From Aquisphaera insulae (lineage in GTDB: Bacteria > Planctomycetota > Planctomycetia > Isosphaerales > Isosphaeraceae): a stretch of 64,000 nt of DNA. Numbering within the stretch: the first letter of the stretch is position 1; every line of letters starts with the position of its first letter. Where the stretch lies: NCBI RefSeq assembly GCF_011064615.1, contig NZ_JAALJH010000004.1, forward strand, positions 186,001 through 250,000. Direction: 5' to 3'. Below, piece after piece: positions 43,995 to 52,991 of this stretch. The position numbers were made by a program, and so were the translations under genes. Under the pieces are notes generated by a model. It searched no databases. It saw only the letters and a list, made by a program, of their open reading frames with translations, and had not been told where the DNA came from.

Positions 43995-45677
43995 ATGAAC
44001 CTTCTTCTGATCATCGCCCTGATCCCGGCGTCCGCCGTCGCGGCCGACGGGCCGTCGCCCTTCGCGAAGTTCGCGGACGGATACTTCGCCTCCCGGTTCG
44101 CGGCCCATCCGACCGAGGGCACCTCCGTCGGCCTCCACGAGTACGACACCGCCCTCGACGACGTCTCGAAGCCGAGGGTCCTGGCCCGGATCGCCGAGCT
44201 CAAGGCCCAGCTCGAGGCGCTCCGGGCCCTCCGCGCGGGGGGGCTCTCGTTCGACGACGAGATCGACGCCGAGACGATCGAGGGGCAGGCCCGCGGCGAG
44301 CTCCTGGACCTGGAGACGCTCCGGGTCTGGGAGGTCAACCCGATGGTCTACGCCGGGCTCCCCGGCGGGGCGATCGACGGCCTGATGAAGCGCGACTTCG
44401 CCCCCAAGGCGGAGCGACTCCGCGCCGTGATCGCCCGCGAGAAGGCGATACCCGCCGTCTTCGAGGCCGCCAAGGCCAACCTCACCAACCCGCCCAGGGA
44501 GTTCACCGACCTGGCCATCCGGATGGCAACGGGTTCCGTCGGCTTCTTCGAGGGCTCGGTGACGATGTGGGCGAAGGACGCCGCGGGAACCGACGCGGCC
44601 CTCCTGGGCGAATTCACCAAGGCCAACGCCGCGGTCATCGCCGCGGTCAAGGGTTTCGCCGCGTGGCTAGAGTCCGACCTGAAGCCCCGCTCCACCGGCA
44701 AGTACGCGATCGGCACCGAGCACTTCCTGGCCAAGCTGAAGTACGAGGAGATGGTCGAGCTCCCCCTGCCGGAGCTCCTGGCCCGGGGCGAGGCTCAGCT
44801 CGACAAGGACCACGCCGCATTCCTCGAGACCGCCCGCAAGATCGACCCGAACAGCTCGCCGGCGGACGTCATGAAGCTCCTCTCGAACGATCATCCGACG
44901 GCCGAGGACCTGATCCCGAGCGTCCGACGATCCATCAACGACGCCCGCCGCTACCTGATCGAGAAGAAGATCGTCACCATCCCCTCCGAGGTCCGGCCGA
45001 AGATCGAGGAGACGCCGCCCTATGCCCGTTCCGGCAGCTTCGCCTCGATGGACACGCCCGGCCCCTACGAGAAGAAGGCCACCGAGGCTTTCTATTACGT
45101 CACGCCCGTGGAGAAGGACTGGGACGCGAAGCACGCGGAGGAGCACCTCCGCCTGTACAACCCGCCGGTCGTCGCCATGATCAACGTCCACGAGGCGTAC
45201 CCCGGCCACTACCTCCAGTTCCTCTACGCCCCGCGCTACCCGACGAAGACGCGCAAGCTGATCGCCTGCGGGACCAACGCGGAGGGCTGGGCCCACTACA
45301 GCGAGCAGATGATGGTCGACGAGGGCTTCGGCGGCGGCGACCCGAAGATCCGCCTCGCCCAGCTCCAGGAGGCCCTGCTCCGCGACTGCCGCTACGTCGT
45401 CGGCATCAAGCTCCACACCGAGGGCTGGACCGTCGAGCAGGGCGCCGCGTTCATGGTGGAGAAGGGCTTCCAGGAGCCGGCCAACGCCTTCGAGGAGTCG
45501 CGCCGCGGGGCGTATAACCCGACCTACCTGTATTACACCTTCGGCAAGATCGAGATCCAGCATCTCCGCGACGAGTACCGGGCGAAGAAGGGGGGCACCC
45601 TCCGCGACTTCCACGACGCGTTCGTCGCCCAGGGGGGCATCCCCTTGCCGCTGGTCCGGAGGATCCTGTTCCGGTGA
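43995..45677 (+). CDS. DUF885 family secreted metalloprotease-like protein
   Basis: 560 residues. The signal peptide is MNLLLIIALIPASAVAADG, which decides for ATG 43995 over the GTG at 43974. The DUF885 core has MINVHEAYPGHYLQFLYAPR (HEAYPGH, a zincin HExxx-H variant), then CGTNAEGWAHYSEQMMVDEG with the downstream Glu, and RRGAYNPTYLYYTFGKIEI near the end. DUF885 proteins resemble thermolysin-fold dipeptidyl or carboxypeptidases. It is predicted to work in the periplasm. It is co-directional with ybaK, and the next gene starts 22 bases later. Confidence 0.88.
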   Translation: MNLLLIIALIPASAVAADGPSPFAKFADGYFASRFAAHPTEGTSVGLHEYDTALDDVSKPRVLARIAELKAQLEALRALRAGGLSFDDEIDAETIEGQARGELLDLETLRVWEVNPMVYAGLPGGAIDGLMKRDFAPKAERLRAVIAREKAIPAVFEAAKANLTNPPREFTDLAIRMATGSVGFFEGSVTMWAKDAAGTDAALLGEFTKANAAVIAAVKGFAAWLESDLKPRSTGKYAIGTEHFLAKLKYEEMVELPLPELLARGEAQLDKDHAAFLETARKIDPNSSPADVMKLLSNDHPTAEDLIPSVRRSINDARRYLIEKKIVTIPSEVRPKIEETPPYARSGSFASMDTPGPYEKKATEAFYYVTPVEKDWDAKHAEEHLRLYNPPVVAMINVHEAYPGHYLQFLYAPRYPTKTRKLIACGTNAEGWAHYSEQMMVDEGFGGGDPKIRLAQLQEALLRDCRYVVGIKLHTEGWTVEQGAAFMVEKGFQEPANAFEESRRGAYNPTYLYYTFGKIEIQHLRDEYRAKKGGTLRDFHDAFVAQGGIPLPLVRRILFR

Positions 45678-45699
45678 ACGAGCCGAGGAGGGCCGCATC

Positions 45700-46815
45700 G
45701 TGAAGGTCACCCGCTCCACCTTCCAGGCTCAACGGACGCGCCGGTTCGGCGTCGCCAACCCGGAGCGGATGCGGCTTGCGTTCTGGGAGCGGATGGTCCG
45801 CGACGCGGAGGCGGCGCGGGCCGATGAGGAGGCGGAGATCGAGACGCCCGGGGCCGGGCGGTGGCGGACGCCCTACGACGTGCGGTGCCATTTCGGCCTC
45901 GATGGCGACTACTCGGTCGGCCCGATCTGGTGCTTCGATCGCATGGGGATGTCCCGGACGGAACTGGCGGACGGGAGGACGATCTACATCACCAAAAAAC
46001 ACAAGGACTACTACGACCCGGATTTCTGCATCTACAACGATGTGGTCATCCTCCGGCCGGGCGGATCGGTCGAGATCTACGGATATCCGGAGGACCTCTT
46101 CCCGCCCACGGATTTCCACACGGCCACGCTCGTCGGCGGCCGGCTGATCCTGATCGGGCGGGTCGGGTACAACGGCAAGCGGCATCCGGGGACGACCCCC
46201 GTCTTCGCGCTGGACGTGAGCCGCTATCGCATCGAGCCCATGTCCTCGCGGGGCGAGGTCCCGGGTTGGATCTTCGGGCACGAGGCCGAGTTTGACCCTG
46301 CTCGCGGGGCGATCGTCATCCGAGGCGGCGAGGTTGAGGCTCCTGCGCCGGACGATCCGAGCAAGCGGGTGATCCGTCGCAACTTCGACGAATACGCCTA
46401 CCACATGGACGCCGCGATTTGGGAGCGACTCACCACGAAGGGATGGCGACACTTCTCCATTCGATTGCCGCGACGGAAGCGTTTCAGCTTCTCAGACCGA
46501 CCCGACCTCATGCGCGAGCTGATGAGGTCCATCCACCCCGACAGGGATCCGGCGGAGGACATCTTCACCTACATCGAAGTGGCGGCCATCATGCCGGAGA
46601 CCATCGCCTATCAGGCTGCGTCCCTGGACCCCCATCAGGGCGCCCGGATCACGGTCGACGGCGTCCCCGTCTCGATCGGCAATGACGCCGGGGGCATCGA
46701 GATCATCGTCGAGGGCGACCTCGGCGGCGACGGCGCCGAGGCACTGGCCCGCGAGATCCTCCGCCGCGTCGAGGCCGATTGCGGCCGATCCTGCATCCTG
46801 GAGACGCTGGCCTGA
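45700..46815 (+). CDS. Kelch-like beta-propeller protein, unknown
   Basis: 371 residues from GTG 45700, with GAGGAGGG close upstream. There is no signal or membrane helix. Repeated strand motifs such as GPIWCFDRMGMSRTELADGRTIYI, DFHTATLVGGRLILIGRVGY and GWIFGHEAEFDPARGAIVIRG suggest kelch-type blades. I know this protein type as a recurrent uncharacterised planctomycete/proteobacterial family (from memory). The C-terminal ~70 residues (ITVDGVPVSIGNDAGGIEIIVEG) form a separate alpha/beta part. It converges with the HerA-like gene. Confidence 0.65.
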   Translation: MKVTRSTFQAQRTRRFGVANPERMRLAFWERMVRDAEAARADEEAEIETPGAGRWRTPYDVRCHFGLDGDYSVGPIWCFDRMGMSRTELADGRTIYITKKHKDYYDPDFCIYNDVVILRPGGSVEIYGYPEDLFPPTDFHTATLVGGRLILIGRVGYNGKRHPGTTPVFALDVSRYRIEPMSSRGEVPGWIFGHEAEFDPARGAIVIRGGEVEAPAPDDPSKRVIRRNFDEYAYHMDAAIWERLTTKGWRHFSIRLPRRKRFSFSDRPDLMRELMRSIHPDRDPAEDIFTYIEVAAIMPETIAYQAASLDPHQGARITVDGVPVSIGNDAGGIEIIVEGDLGGDGAEALAREILRRVEADCGRSCILETLA

Positions 46816-46829
46816 GGGTCAGCCGGAGG

Positions 46830-46855
46830 GTGCGTCCGGGCTTCGCCCGCCGCAC
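46830..46855. terminator. Hairpin between convergent genes
   Basis: GTGCG-TC-CGGGC-TTC-GCCCG-C-CGCAC folds into a two-part stem between the kelch-like and HerA-like stops and may terminate both. Confidence 0.5.
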
Positions 46856-46883
46856 GCTCCGCGTTGATCACATCAACGGACTC

Positions 46884-49403
46884 TCAATAGGCAGGCCGTG
46901 GCTCGCCCTTGGTGCCCGTCGTCCACGGCGTCCACGCCAGGACGACCTGCTCCGCGGTGATGTCCGACTTCTTGGGGGTCAGCTCGATCGTCTCGAGGGC
47001 GAGGGTCTCCGGCCGGGTGGTGGCGTCGAGGTGCTCGACCTCGTCGCGGAACTCGGCCTCGAGATCCGTGAAAGCGGTCAGCGCGGCGTCGAGTTGGTCC
47101 TGGGCCGAGCCGACGCCGCTGCCGGTCTCATAGGCCTTGCCGGCGTCCTTCGCGGCCTTCGTCACCTTGGTCACGTTCGTCTTGCTGATCGGCTTGCGGC
47201 CGAGGAAGGCGCCCAGGATCGAGCCGCCGATGGAGACGGCGGCGTCCCACTTCGCCTGGCTCGCCTTCGCCTGCTCGCGGTCGAGGCGATCGCGGGCCCT
47301 TTCGACGTCGGCCTGGACCTTCGCCCGCTTGGCCGCGTACTTGGTGCGCAGGTTCTCGATGGCCTGGTCGCGGGCCTCGCGCGAGCCCTGGGAGAGCCTC
47401 AGGCGGAAGTCGCGCTCGGACTCGCCCACGCGCGAGAAGGCCTTGAGCGGCGGGTAGGACCAGATCGTGAGCTTCCGCTCGCGATAGAGGTAGTTCTTCA
47501 GCGACTTCGTGTAATCGCCGTACGATTTGGCCCGCGCCAGCGGCGACGGCAGCGGCGCGAAGCTCGCGCCGGCCTCCGGAAACTTGTCGAGCTCCGGGAC
47601 GCGATCGGCGTGGACCTCCGCGTCGTCCCACGGGTCGGCCGGGACCTCATCGCCGACGAGCTGGAGCAGGCCCAGCGTCTCCCAATCGTCGATGCCCGTC
47701 TTCTTGTCGGCGTAGTGCAGCCGGGCGACGCCCAGGATGCCCGGACGATACCGGACCGCCCCGCCGACGCCGGCCGCCACGGAGGCCGTCATCCGCCTCG
47801 GCACGAAGAACTGAGGCACGTCCGGCGGCACGACCGGTCGCGATCCCGACGACGATTCCGCCCGCGAGGTCGGCGGCGACGGGGGCGCCTCGACCGGCTC
47901 GCGTTCCGGCGCCGATTCCTGCACCCTGGGCGCGGGCGTCGACGGCACCCTGGCCTTCGCCCCCCCCTGCTCCGCCCGCGCCTTCTTCACCGGCTCCATC
48001 AGGGACTGGATCTGATCGCGGGTGAGCGGGCCGCGGAGGTACGAGAGCGCCCACCGCGACTGGAAGACGACCGGGGCGTCCTCGTGGACGTTGCTCATCA
48101 GGAAGATCCGGTTGCCCAGGCCGGAGAGGAGCTTGTCCATGGCGTCGCGGTCGAAGCCGTGGCCGGCGGCGGTCGAGGCCCCTTCCAGGCCCTCGAGCAC
48201 CCGGTCCTTGTCGCGCTTCGTCTGGAGCCGGCCGAGGAACCAGGTCCCGGTGTTGGAGAGCCCCTTGTAGTCCAGGTCCATGGGGTTCTGCGTGGCCAGG
48301 ACGATCCCCAGGCCGAAGGCCCGCGCCTGCTTCAGCAGGGTGAGCATCGGCATCTTCGACGGCGGCTTGGAGATCGGCGGGAAATAGCCGAAGACCTCGT
48401 CCATGTAGAGGATCGCCCGCAGCGAGGACGTCCCCGGCTGGGTCCGCATCCAGCCCAGCACCTCGTTCAGGAGGATCGTCACGAAGAACATCCGCTCGGC
48501 ATCCGCCAGGTGCGAGATCGAGAGGATCGACAGCCGCGGCTTCCCCTCCTTCGTGTAGAGCAGGCTGCCCACGTCGAGCGCATCCCCCTCCATCCAGGCG
48601 GCGAAGCCCGGCGAGGCGAGCAGGTTGTTGAGCTTCATCGCCAGGCCGAATCGCTCCTTGGCCGGGTAGAACGTCTCCAGGTCGATCACCCCGACCTTGT
48701 CGAACGGCGGCTGCTGGACCTCGTGGATCAGCGCCGACATGTCGAGGTCGCGCCCCGCCCGCCACGACGCGTCCAGGATGTTGGAGAGGAGGATATGCTC
48801 GCGGCTCGAGATCGGATCCGCCTCGACCCCGAGCAGCGCCAGCAGGCCGGAGGCCGCCGAGGCGTACCGCTCGCGATAAGCTTCCGCGTTATTCAGCAGC
48901 GCCTTCGGCGGCGCGTTGAAGGAGCGCAGAACCGTGAGGGGCAGGCCGGCGCCCGAGCCAGGCGTGTAGATGGCGAGGTCGGCCGCCTCGTGGAGCCGCT
49001 CGATCCGGCCGCCGTCCTGGCCGGTCGCCTCCAGGCCCTTGCGCCAGGTCTCGGCGACCTTCTCGGCGTACTCCTCCTTCGAGACCCCCTTGCGCGCGGC
49101 CTCGTCGGGGTCGACCCAGGGGGCGAAGTCCTCGCCGCGGAGCTTCGGGAAGGTGAGGAGCAGGTCCGAGAGGTCGCCCTTGGGGTCGATCGCGATCACG
49201 GGGATGCCGTCGATCGCCGCCTCCTCCAGCAGCGAGATGCAGAGCCCCGTCTTGCCGCTCCCCGTCATCCCGACGCAGACCGCGTGGGTCGTGAGCTGCT
49301 TGGAGTCGTACAGTATCGGCGTGGCCGTCGCCGCCTTCTGCTTCGGGTCGTACTCGTTGCCCAGGTAGAACTGGCCGAGCTTCTCGATGTCCATGTTCTT
49401 CAT
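46884..49403 (-). CDS. HerA/VirB4-like P-loop ATPase with coiled coil
   Basis: 839 residues from ATG 49403; the frame is open to 49469 and the ribosome site is weak. The ATPase half (about 1-480) has CVGMTGSGKTGLC (Walker A, K51), VIAIDPKGDLSDLLLTFP, RAILYMDEVFGYFPP (Walker B) and GIVLATQNPMDLDYKGLSN, features of HerA/FtsK-type DNA-translocating ATPases. A Pro/Ser-rich linker (about 500-560) leads to a C-terminal half with a charged coiled coil (TKYAAKRAKVQADVERARDR, about 690-730), a Gly-Ala membrane-like segment (IGGSILGAFLG) and a small end domain. It may move DNA or extrude a polymer; no nuclease partner is adjacent. Confidence 0.8.
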   Translation of the reverse strand: MKNMDIEKLGQFYLGNEYDPKQKAATATPILYDSKQLTTHAVCVGMTGSGKTGLCISLLEEAAIDGIPVIAIDPKGDLSDLLLTFPKLRGEDFAPWVDPDEAARKGVSKEEYAEKVAETWRKGLEATGQDGGRIERLHEAADLAIYTPGSGAGLPLTVLRSFNAPPKALLNNAEAYRERYASAASGLLALLGVEADPISSREHILLSNILDASWRAGRDLDMSALIHEVQQPPFDKVGVIDLETFYPAKERFGLAMKLNNLLASPGFAAWMEGDALDVGSLLYTKEGKPRLSILSISHLADAERMFFVTILLNEVLGWMRTQPGTSSLRAILYMDEVFGYFPPISKPPSKMPMLTLLKQARAFGLGIVLATQNPMDLDYKGLSNTGTWFLGRLQTKRDKDRVLEGLEGASTAAGHGFDRDAMDKLLSGLGNRIFLMSNVHEDAPVVFQSRWALSYLRGPLTRDQIQSLMEPVKKARAEQGGAKARVPSTPAPRVQESAPEREPVEAPPSPPTSRAESSSGSRPVVPPDVPQFFVPRRMTASVAAGVGGAVRYRPGILGVARLHYADKKTGIDDWETLGLLQLVGDEVPADPWDDAEVHADRVPELDKFPEAGASFAPLPSPLARAKSYGDYTKSLKNYLYRERKLTIWSYPPLKAFSRVGESERDFRLRLSQGSREARDQAIENLRTKYAAKRAKVQADVERARDRLDREQAKASQAKWDAAVSIGGSILGAFLGRKPISKTNVTKVTKAAKDAGKAYETGSGVGSAQDQLDAALTAFTDLEAEFRDEVEHLDATTRPETLALETIELTPKKSDITAEQVVLAWTPWTTGTKGEPRPAY

Positions 49404-49511
49404 GGAGATGTCTTTCGATGAGATTTCAGAGAGCGGCACAAGGGAGCGTCCCGCATCGCAGGAGGCCACCTTCGAGGAGAATCATCCATGGACCAAACTA
49501 AGATCACACGA

Positions 49512-49581
49512 GTGACCACGATCGTCAGATCGTGGTTCGGACGGGGCGCAGCCCCCCAGCCTCGCACGTCAGTGCGATCCG
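49512..49581 (+). repeat. REP-like unit A (two hairpins)
   Basis: GACCACGATC...GATCGTGGTTCGG forms a first hairpin, a GC linker (GGACGGGGCGCAGCC) follows, then TCGCAC-GTCA-GTGCGA forms a second. A near-identical copy (one mismatch) is at 49704-49773. Confidence 0.85.
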
Positions 49582-49609
49582 CTGGGCCGGCCAATGTTCG
49601 CCCCCTGGT

Positions 49610-49684
49610 GGTCCGGCTCACGCCGGAAGCTGGTGGCTTCGCCCGTCCGAACCACCCGCTCACGCGGGTGGTCACGTCGTTGGC
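49610..49684 (-). repeat. REP-like unit B (opposite orientation)
   Basis: ACCACCCGC-TCA-CGCGGGTGGT (49651-49672, imperfect palindrome), the linker CGCCCGTCCGAA, and the second hairpin CCGGC-TCAC-GCCGG. Read on the minus strand it has the same plan as unit A. Its copy is at 50464-50538. Confidence 0.85.
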
Positions 49685-49703
49685 CATCGGTCCGACCCAT
49701 GAC

Positions 49704-49773
49704 GTGACCACGATCGTCGGATCGTGGTTCGGACGGGGCGCAGCCCCCCAGCCTCGCACGTCAGTGCGATCCG
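49704..49773 (+). repeat. REP-like unit A' (copy of A)
   Basis: Differs from 49512-49581 by one base in the first hairpin loop (GTCGG for GTCAG). It ends 28 bases before the transposase stop codon. Confidence 0.85.
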
Positions 49774-49800
49774 AACGGACGGGCATTCGCCTGGTGCATG

Positions 49801-50364
49801 TCAATCCCATTCGTCTCCCTCAGCACCAGGTCGCGGGCCGTCGTCGGGTTGCATTGCTGCTGTGGTCAGGAACTCGTCGACCTCCGCGAAGTGTGCTTCC
49901 AGGGCCCGAAGGTCGTGGTGATCGTCCTGCTTCCCGATGTACGCGAGGATGGCGAAGACCGGCCGGTCTCCCAGGGTCTCGACGTGGTAGCCTCGCCCCC
50001 AGAATCGCCTCGACCCGAAGCGGGACTCGAGATGGGGAAAGCGTTCGAACAACTCCTTGCTGGTATTCGTCTTGATCCAACGCATCACCTGCGAGGGCGC
50101 GTGCGCCGGGCGGAGCCGAGCACAAAGATGGACGTGATCGGCGGCGACGGCCAGCCCCAACAACTTGACACCCTTGTTGAGGCATATCGAGTCGATCAGG
50201 TCGACGAGAATCGGCGAAAGCACCTGTCCGAGCACCTTTCGATTGAACCGGACTCGCCAGACGAAGTGATAATCCAGCCTGTAATGCGTGTGGCCACCGA
50301 GGTCATATTGGCGTACGGCTCGCGGATCTTCGATCAATCGCGTGGTCATGTAAGTCGGACGCAT
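49801..50364 (-). CDS. IS200-type Y1 transposase, REP-associated (RAYT)
   Basis: 187 residues from ATG 50364 (GGAG five bases upstream). Single-domain HUH/Y1 enzyme: LDYHFVWRVRFNRKVL near the start, AADHVHLCARL with the two metal-binding histidines, SQVMRWIKTNTSKELF, FWGRGYHVETLGD, and the catalytic tyrosine in FAILAYIGKQ. It cuts and rejoins single-stranded DNA at hairpins. Flanking REP-like palindromes at 49512-49773 and 50464-50538 mark it as a REP-associated tyrosine transposase. The tail (TTAAMQPDDGPRPGAEGDEW) is not conserved-looking. The catalytic residues appear intact. Confidence 0.9.
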   Translation of the reverse strand: MRPTYMTTRLIEDPRAVRQYDLGGHTHYRLDYHFVWRVRFNRKVLGQVLSPILVDLIDSICLNKGVKLLGLAVAADHVHLCARLRPAHAPSQVMRWIKTNTSKELFERFPHLESRFGSRRFWGRGYHVETLGDRPVFAILAYIGKQDDHHDLRALEAHFAEVDEFLTTAAMQPDDGPRPGAEGDEWD

Positions 50365-50463
50365 GCGAATCTCCGATGGCACGGCCCTTCCTGAAAGACC
50401 CGCGAGGCGCAAGCCTCGTCGCTCATGGTGCCAGACTGCCGGCGCCCGATCGTCGGTTTGCCC

Positions 50464-50538
50464 GGTCCGGCTCACGCCGGAGGCTGGCGGCTACGCCCGT
50501 CCGAACCACCCGCTCACGCGGGTGGTCACGTCGTTCGC
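50464..50538 (-). repeat. REP-like unit B' (copy of B)
   Basis: Palindrome ACCACCCGC-TCA-CGCGGGTGGT at 50505-50526 with the same linker and second hairpin as unit B. It lies upstream of the transposase start, so REP units stand on both sides of the gene. Confidence 0.85.
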
Positions 50539-50556
50539 GATTCCCTCGGTCAGGCA

Positions 50557-51465
50557 TCAAGTCCTTACTCCGGGATTGGCGCTCTCGTCCGCCGGGGCGT
50601 CGCCGCATTTCGCCTTCACCCGCTCCTGGTAGTGGCCGATCATGTGGGCCGAGATCCGGCCGACGACGGCCTCCCAGACGCGATCGACCTGGGTCGCCTG
50701 GAGCAGCCCGTCCACGGCCGAGCCGGCCGACTGCTTGAGCGTCTCGATCGCCGCGGCGGCCGCCGCCATGGCCTTCAGCTCCACCTCGGTCTGGCAGTGC
50801 GAGTAGGCATTGGCGATCAGGCTGACCGACGGCAGCAGCGGCACCGGATCCTCGAGGTTGACGTACCGGAAGATCCGGCCGGCGAACTGGTCCTCGAAGG
50901 CCTTCGAGGCGGCCGGGTTGCCGATCATCGGCGCCCCGAACGTGACCACCTCGTGGACCGAGAGGAAGCTCCGCTCGAGCCGCCAGGCCGCCATCAGGGC
51001 GAGCGCCCCGCCCAGGCTGTGGCCGGTCACCCAGAGCGGCCGCTCCTTGGCATCCACCGCCCCCTGCACCGCCGCGAGGAGCGGATCCCAGATCTCCGCC
51101 AGGGCCCCCATGAACCCGCGATGGAACCGCGCGCCCACGCCGGCCGCGGCGAAGTCCGTGCCGATCCGGCCCTCGGGGATGATCAGGTAATTGTTCGCGT
51201 TCGTGAGCAGCCAGTCCTTCAGCCCGTCCAGGGTCGTCGGCGCCTGGGAGCCGCGGAAGGCCACCACGATGGCCCCGTCATTCTGGCCCACGTAGACCTG
51301 CGTGTTGTCCGCGCTGATCAGGCGGGCCTCCAGCCCGAGCTCGTCGCGGAAGGCCGAGGCCGCCTCGGCCTCGTCGAAGTAGGCCAGGCTGCACGCCTCG
51401 GCCAGGAACAGCGCGTTCCTCGGGTCGCCGGGCTTCGTCGGATCCAGCACCAGGGGCGAAGGCAT
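50557..51465 (-). CDS. Class 3 lipase family protein
   Basis: 302 residues. Alpha/beta hydrolase of the lipase_3 family: VVAFRGSQAPTTLDGLKDWL, nucleophile elbow VTGHSLGGALALMAAW, acid residue in NLEDPVPLLPS, and His in MIGHYQERV. It hydrolyses acylglycerol-type esters. No secretion signal is seen, so it may be cytoplasmic or exported otherwise. I prefer ATG 51465 (GGAGG nine bases upstream) to the GTG two codons earlier. It is a single gene between the REP/transposase region and the LRR membrane protein gene on the same strand. Confidence 0.87.
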   Translation of the reverse strand: MPSPLVLDPTKPGDPRNALFLAEACSLAYFDEAEAASAFRDELGLEARLISADNTQVYVGQNDGAIVVAFRGSQAPTTLDGLKDWLLTNANNYLIIPEGRIGTDFAAAGVGARFHRGFMGALAEIWDPLLAAVQGAVDAKERPLWVTGHSLGGALALMAAWRLERSFLSVHEVVTFGAPMIGNPAASKAFEDQFAGRIFRYVNLEDPVPLLPSVSLIANAYSHCQTEVELKAMAAAAAAIETLKQSAGSAVDGLLQATQVDRVWEAVVGRISAHMIGHYQERVKAKCGDAPADESANPGVRT

Positions 51466-51533
51466 CGCCACGTTCCTCCGAGATCAGGGTCGAACCGAGA
51501 TGGGACGCGAGACACGGGACAGCTTGAGTGGGC

Positions 51534-52127
51534 CTACCGGAGCGCCCGGCGGCCGGCCCTGGCCTTCTTCCATTCGTCCACCGTCTCCTTGCCGACGCCG
51601 GTACCGCTCAGGTCCAGTTGCATGAGCGACTCCTTGCCGCCGAGCGCCCCCTTGAAGCCGCCATCGGTCACCTTCGTGTTCTTGAGCCTCAGGGTGGCGA
51701 GCGCGGGGAGATCCTTGAGGACGTCGAGGCCGGCGTCGGTGACGGCCGTGTTGCTGATGTCCAGCTCCTTGAGGCGGTCCATCCCGCGGAGCCCCTGCAA
51801 GGTCGCGTCGGTCACGTCGGGGTTGGCCATCTGGAGCACGACCACGTCCCGCTTCGAACCGAGCCAGCCGTAATCCTTGCGGTCCCAGCCGGTGATCGTG
51901 ATGTGCCGCTCCCCGTCCACGATCCGTTCCCGCGGCCCCAGGTCGATGGGCATGAGCAAGCGATAGATCGCCGGGAACGTGATCAGCGCCAGCCCCAGGG
52001 CGATCAGCCCGAGCGGGGCTAGCCCCTTGCGCCAGTTGCGGAAGGCCCGGAAGACCAGCCCGATGCCTCCGACCAGGACGCACGCCAGGCCGGCCAGGTT
52101 GAAGTAGAGCGCGTAGTTGTCCATCAT
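51534..52127 (-). CDS. Leucine-rich-repeat membrane protein
   Basis: 197 residues. Two membrane helices at the N-terminus (FNLAGLACVLVGGIGLVFRAF and GLAPLGLIALGLALITFPAI), then a short LRR domain of the bacterial type: LKELDISNTAVTDAGLDVLKDL, LATLRLKNTKVTDGGF, LMQLDLSGTGVGKETVDEWKKA. The LRR part (about 80-190) should face the periplasm or cytoplasm and bind a protein partner. The start is either of two adjacent ATGs (52127, 52124); the ribosome site is weak. It is 68 bases from the lipase start on the same strand. Confidence 0.77.
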   Translation of the reverse strand: MMDNYALYFNLAGLACVLVGGIGLVFRAFRNWRKGLAPLGLIALGLALITFPAIYRLLMPIDLGPRERIVDGERHITITGWDRKDYGWLGSKRDVVVLQMANPDVTDATLQGLRGMDRLKELDISNTAVTDAGLDVLKDLPALATLRLKNTKVTDGGFKGALGGKESLMQLDLSGTGVGKETVDEWKKARAGRRALR

Positions 52128-52297
52128 CGTCGTGGCAGGCGACCTCGTGATTCCGATTGTCGTCGACGCATCGCGCAGAATCCGCCGTGACGGGATGCGA
52201 TGCGCTCCAACGAGCCCCGCCCCCCCGCGACCGGCCCATCATACCACGGGGCCGCCCGGCTGCTCCACGCCCTCACGCCGGCTCTCTTCCGCGGCGG

Positions 52298-52954
52298 TCA
52301 GAAGAAGCTGGCGCCCACGTTGACGGTCAGCGCCAGGATGGTCGCGTTGAAGAAGAAGGCGAAGGCGCAATGGAGGGTGGCGATCCGCCTCATGGTCCGG
52401 GAGGTCAGGCCCACGTCGGCCGTCGCGCAGGCGGTGCCGATGACGAAGGCGAAGTAGATGAAGTCCCAGTAATCCGGCGCCTCATGGCCGGGGAATTCGA
52501 GGCCGCCCTCGGGGTCGTCTTCCGGCCCGGCGTAGTACTCGTGTGCATAGTGGATCGCGAAGATCGCGTGGGCGAACGCCCAGGACAGCAGGACCGTGAG
52601 GCTCGCCAGCGCGACGTGCTGCCAGCCGTCGCGGCCGGACATCGACTTCGCGGCGGCCATCTCCGCCATGGTCCCCCCGAGGCTGACGAGCGCCGAGACG
52701 GCGACCAGGACGAGGATCGCGATCTGCCCCTCGTCCTGCATCGCCGCGCGGTGGCGGATCTGATCGATCCCCGATCGCGCCATCATGACCGTCGCCAGGA
52801 CGAGATAGAGCGCCGAGGCGCAGTCCCACGCCACGAGCAGCCGCGTCGAGACCCTCCATCCCTGGGGCAGCAGGAACCAGAGGACCACGCCGACCGCCGC
52901 CGCGGTGAAGAAGCGGGGCTGGGCCTTCAGGAAGAGGACGGGGTTGATCATCAT
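52298..52954 (-). CDS. DUF1345 membrane protein
   Basis: 218 residues, the usual DUF1345 length, with about five membrane helices: FFTAAAVGVVLWFLLP, LLVAWDCASALYLVLATVMM, IAILVLVAVSALVSLGGTMA, LASLTVLLSWAFAHAIFAIHYAHEYY and the DFIYFAFVIGTACATADVG signature. The HYAHEYY and YWDFIYFAF segments are typical. Function is unknown. The start is ATG 52954 (GGAGCAGG upstream); a longer frame overlaps the Gfo/Idh gene. The next gene upstream ends 37 bases away on the same strand. Confidence 0.87.
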   Translation of the reverse strand: MMINPVLFLKAQPRFFTAAAVGVVLWFLLPQGWRVSTRLLVAWDCASALYLVLATVMMARSGIDQIRHRAAMQDEGQIAILVLVAVSALVSLGGTMAEMAAAKSMSGRDGWQHVALASLTVLLSWAFAHAIFAIHYAHEYYAGPEDDPEGGLEFPGHEAPDYWDFIYFAFVIGTACATADVGLTSRTMRRIATLHCAFAFFFNATILALTVNVGASFF

Positions 52955-52991
52955 CCTGCTCCCGAGGCTACGGCGGCGGCGGCCGGCAACC

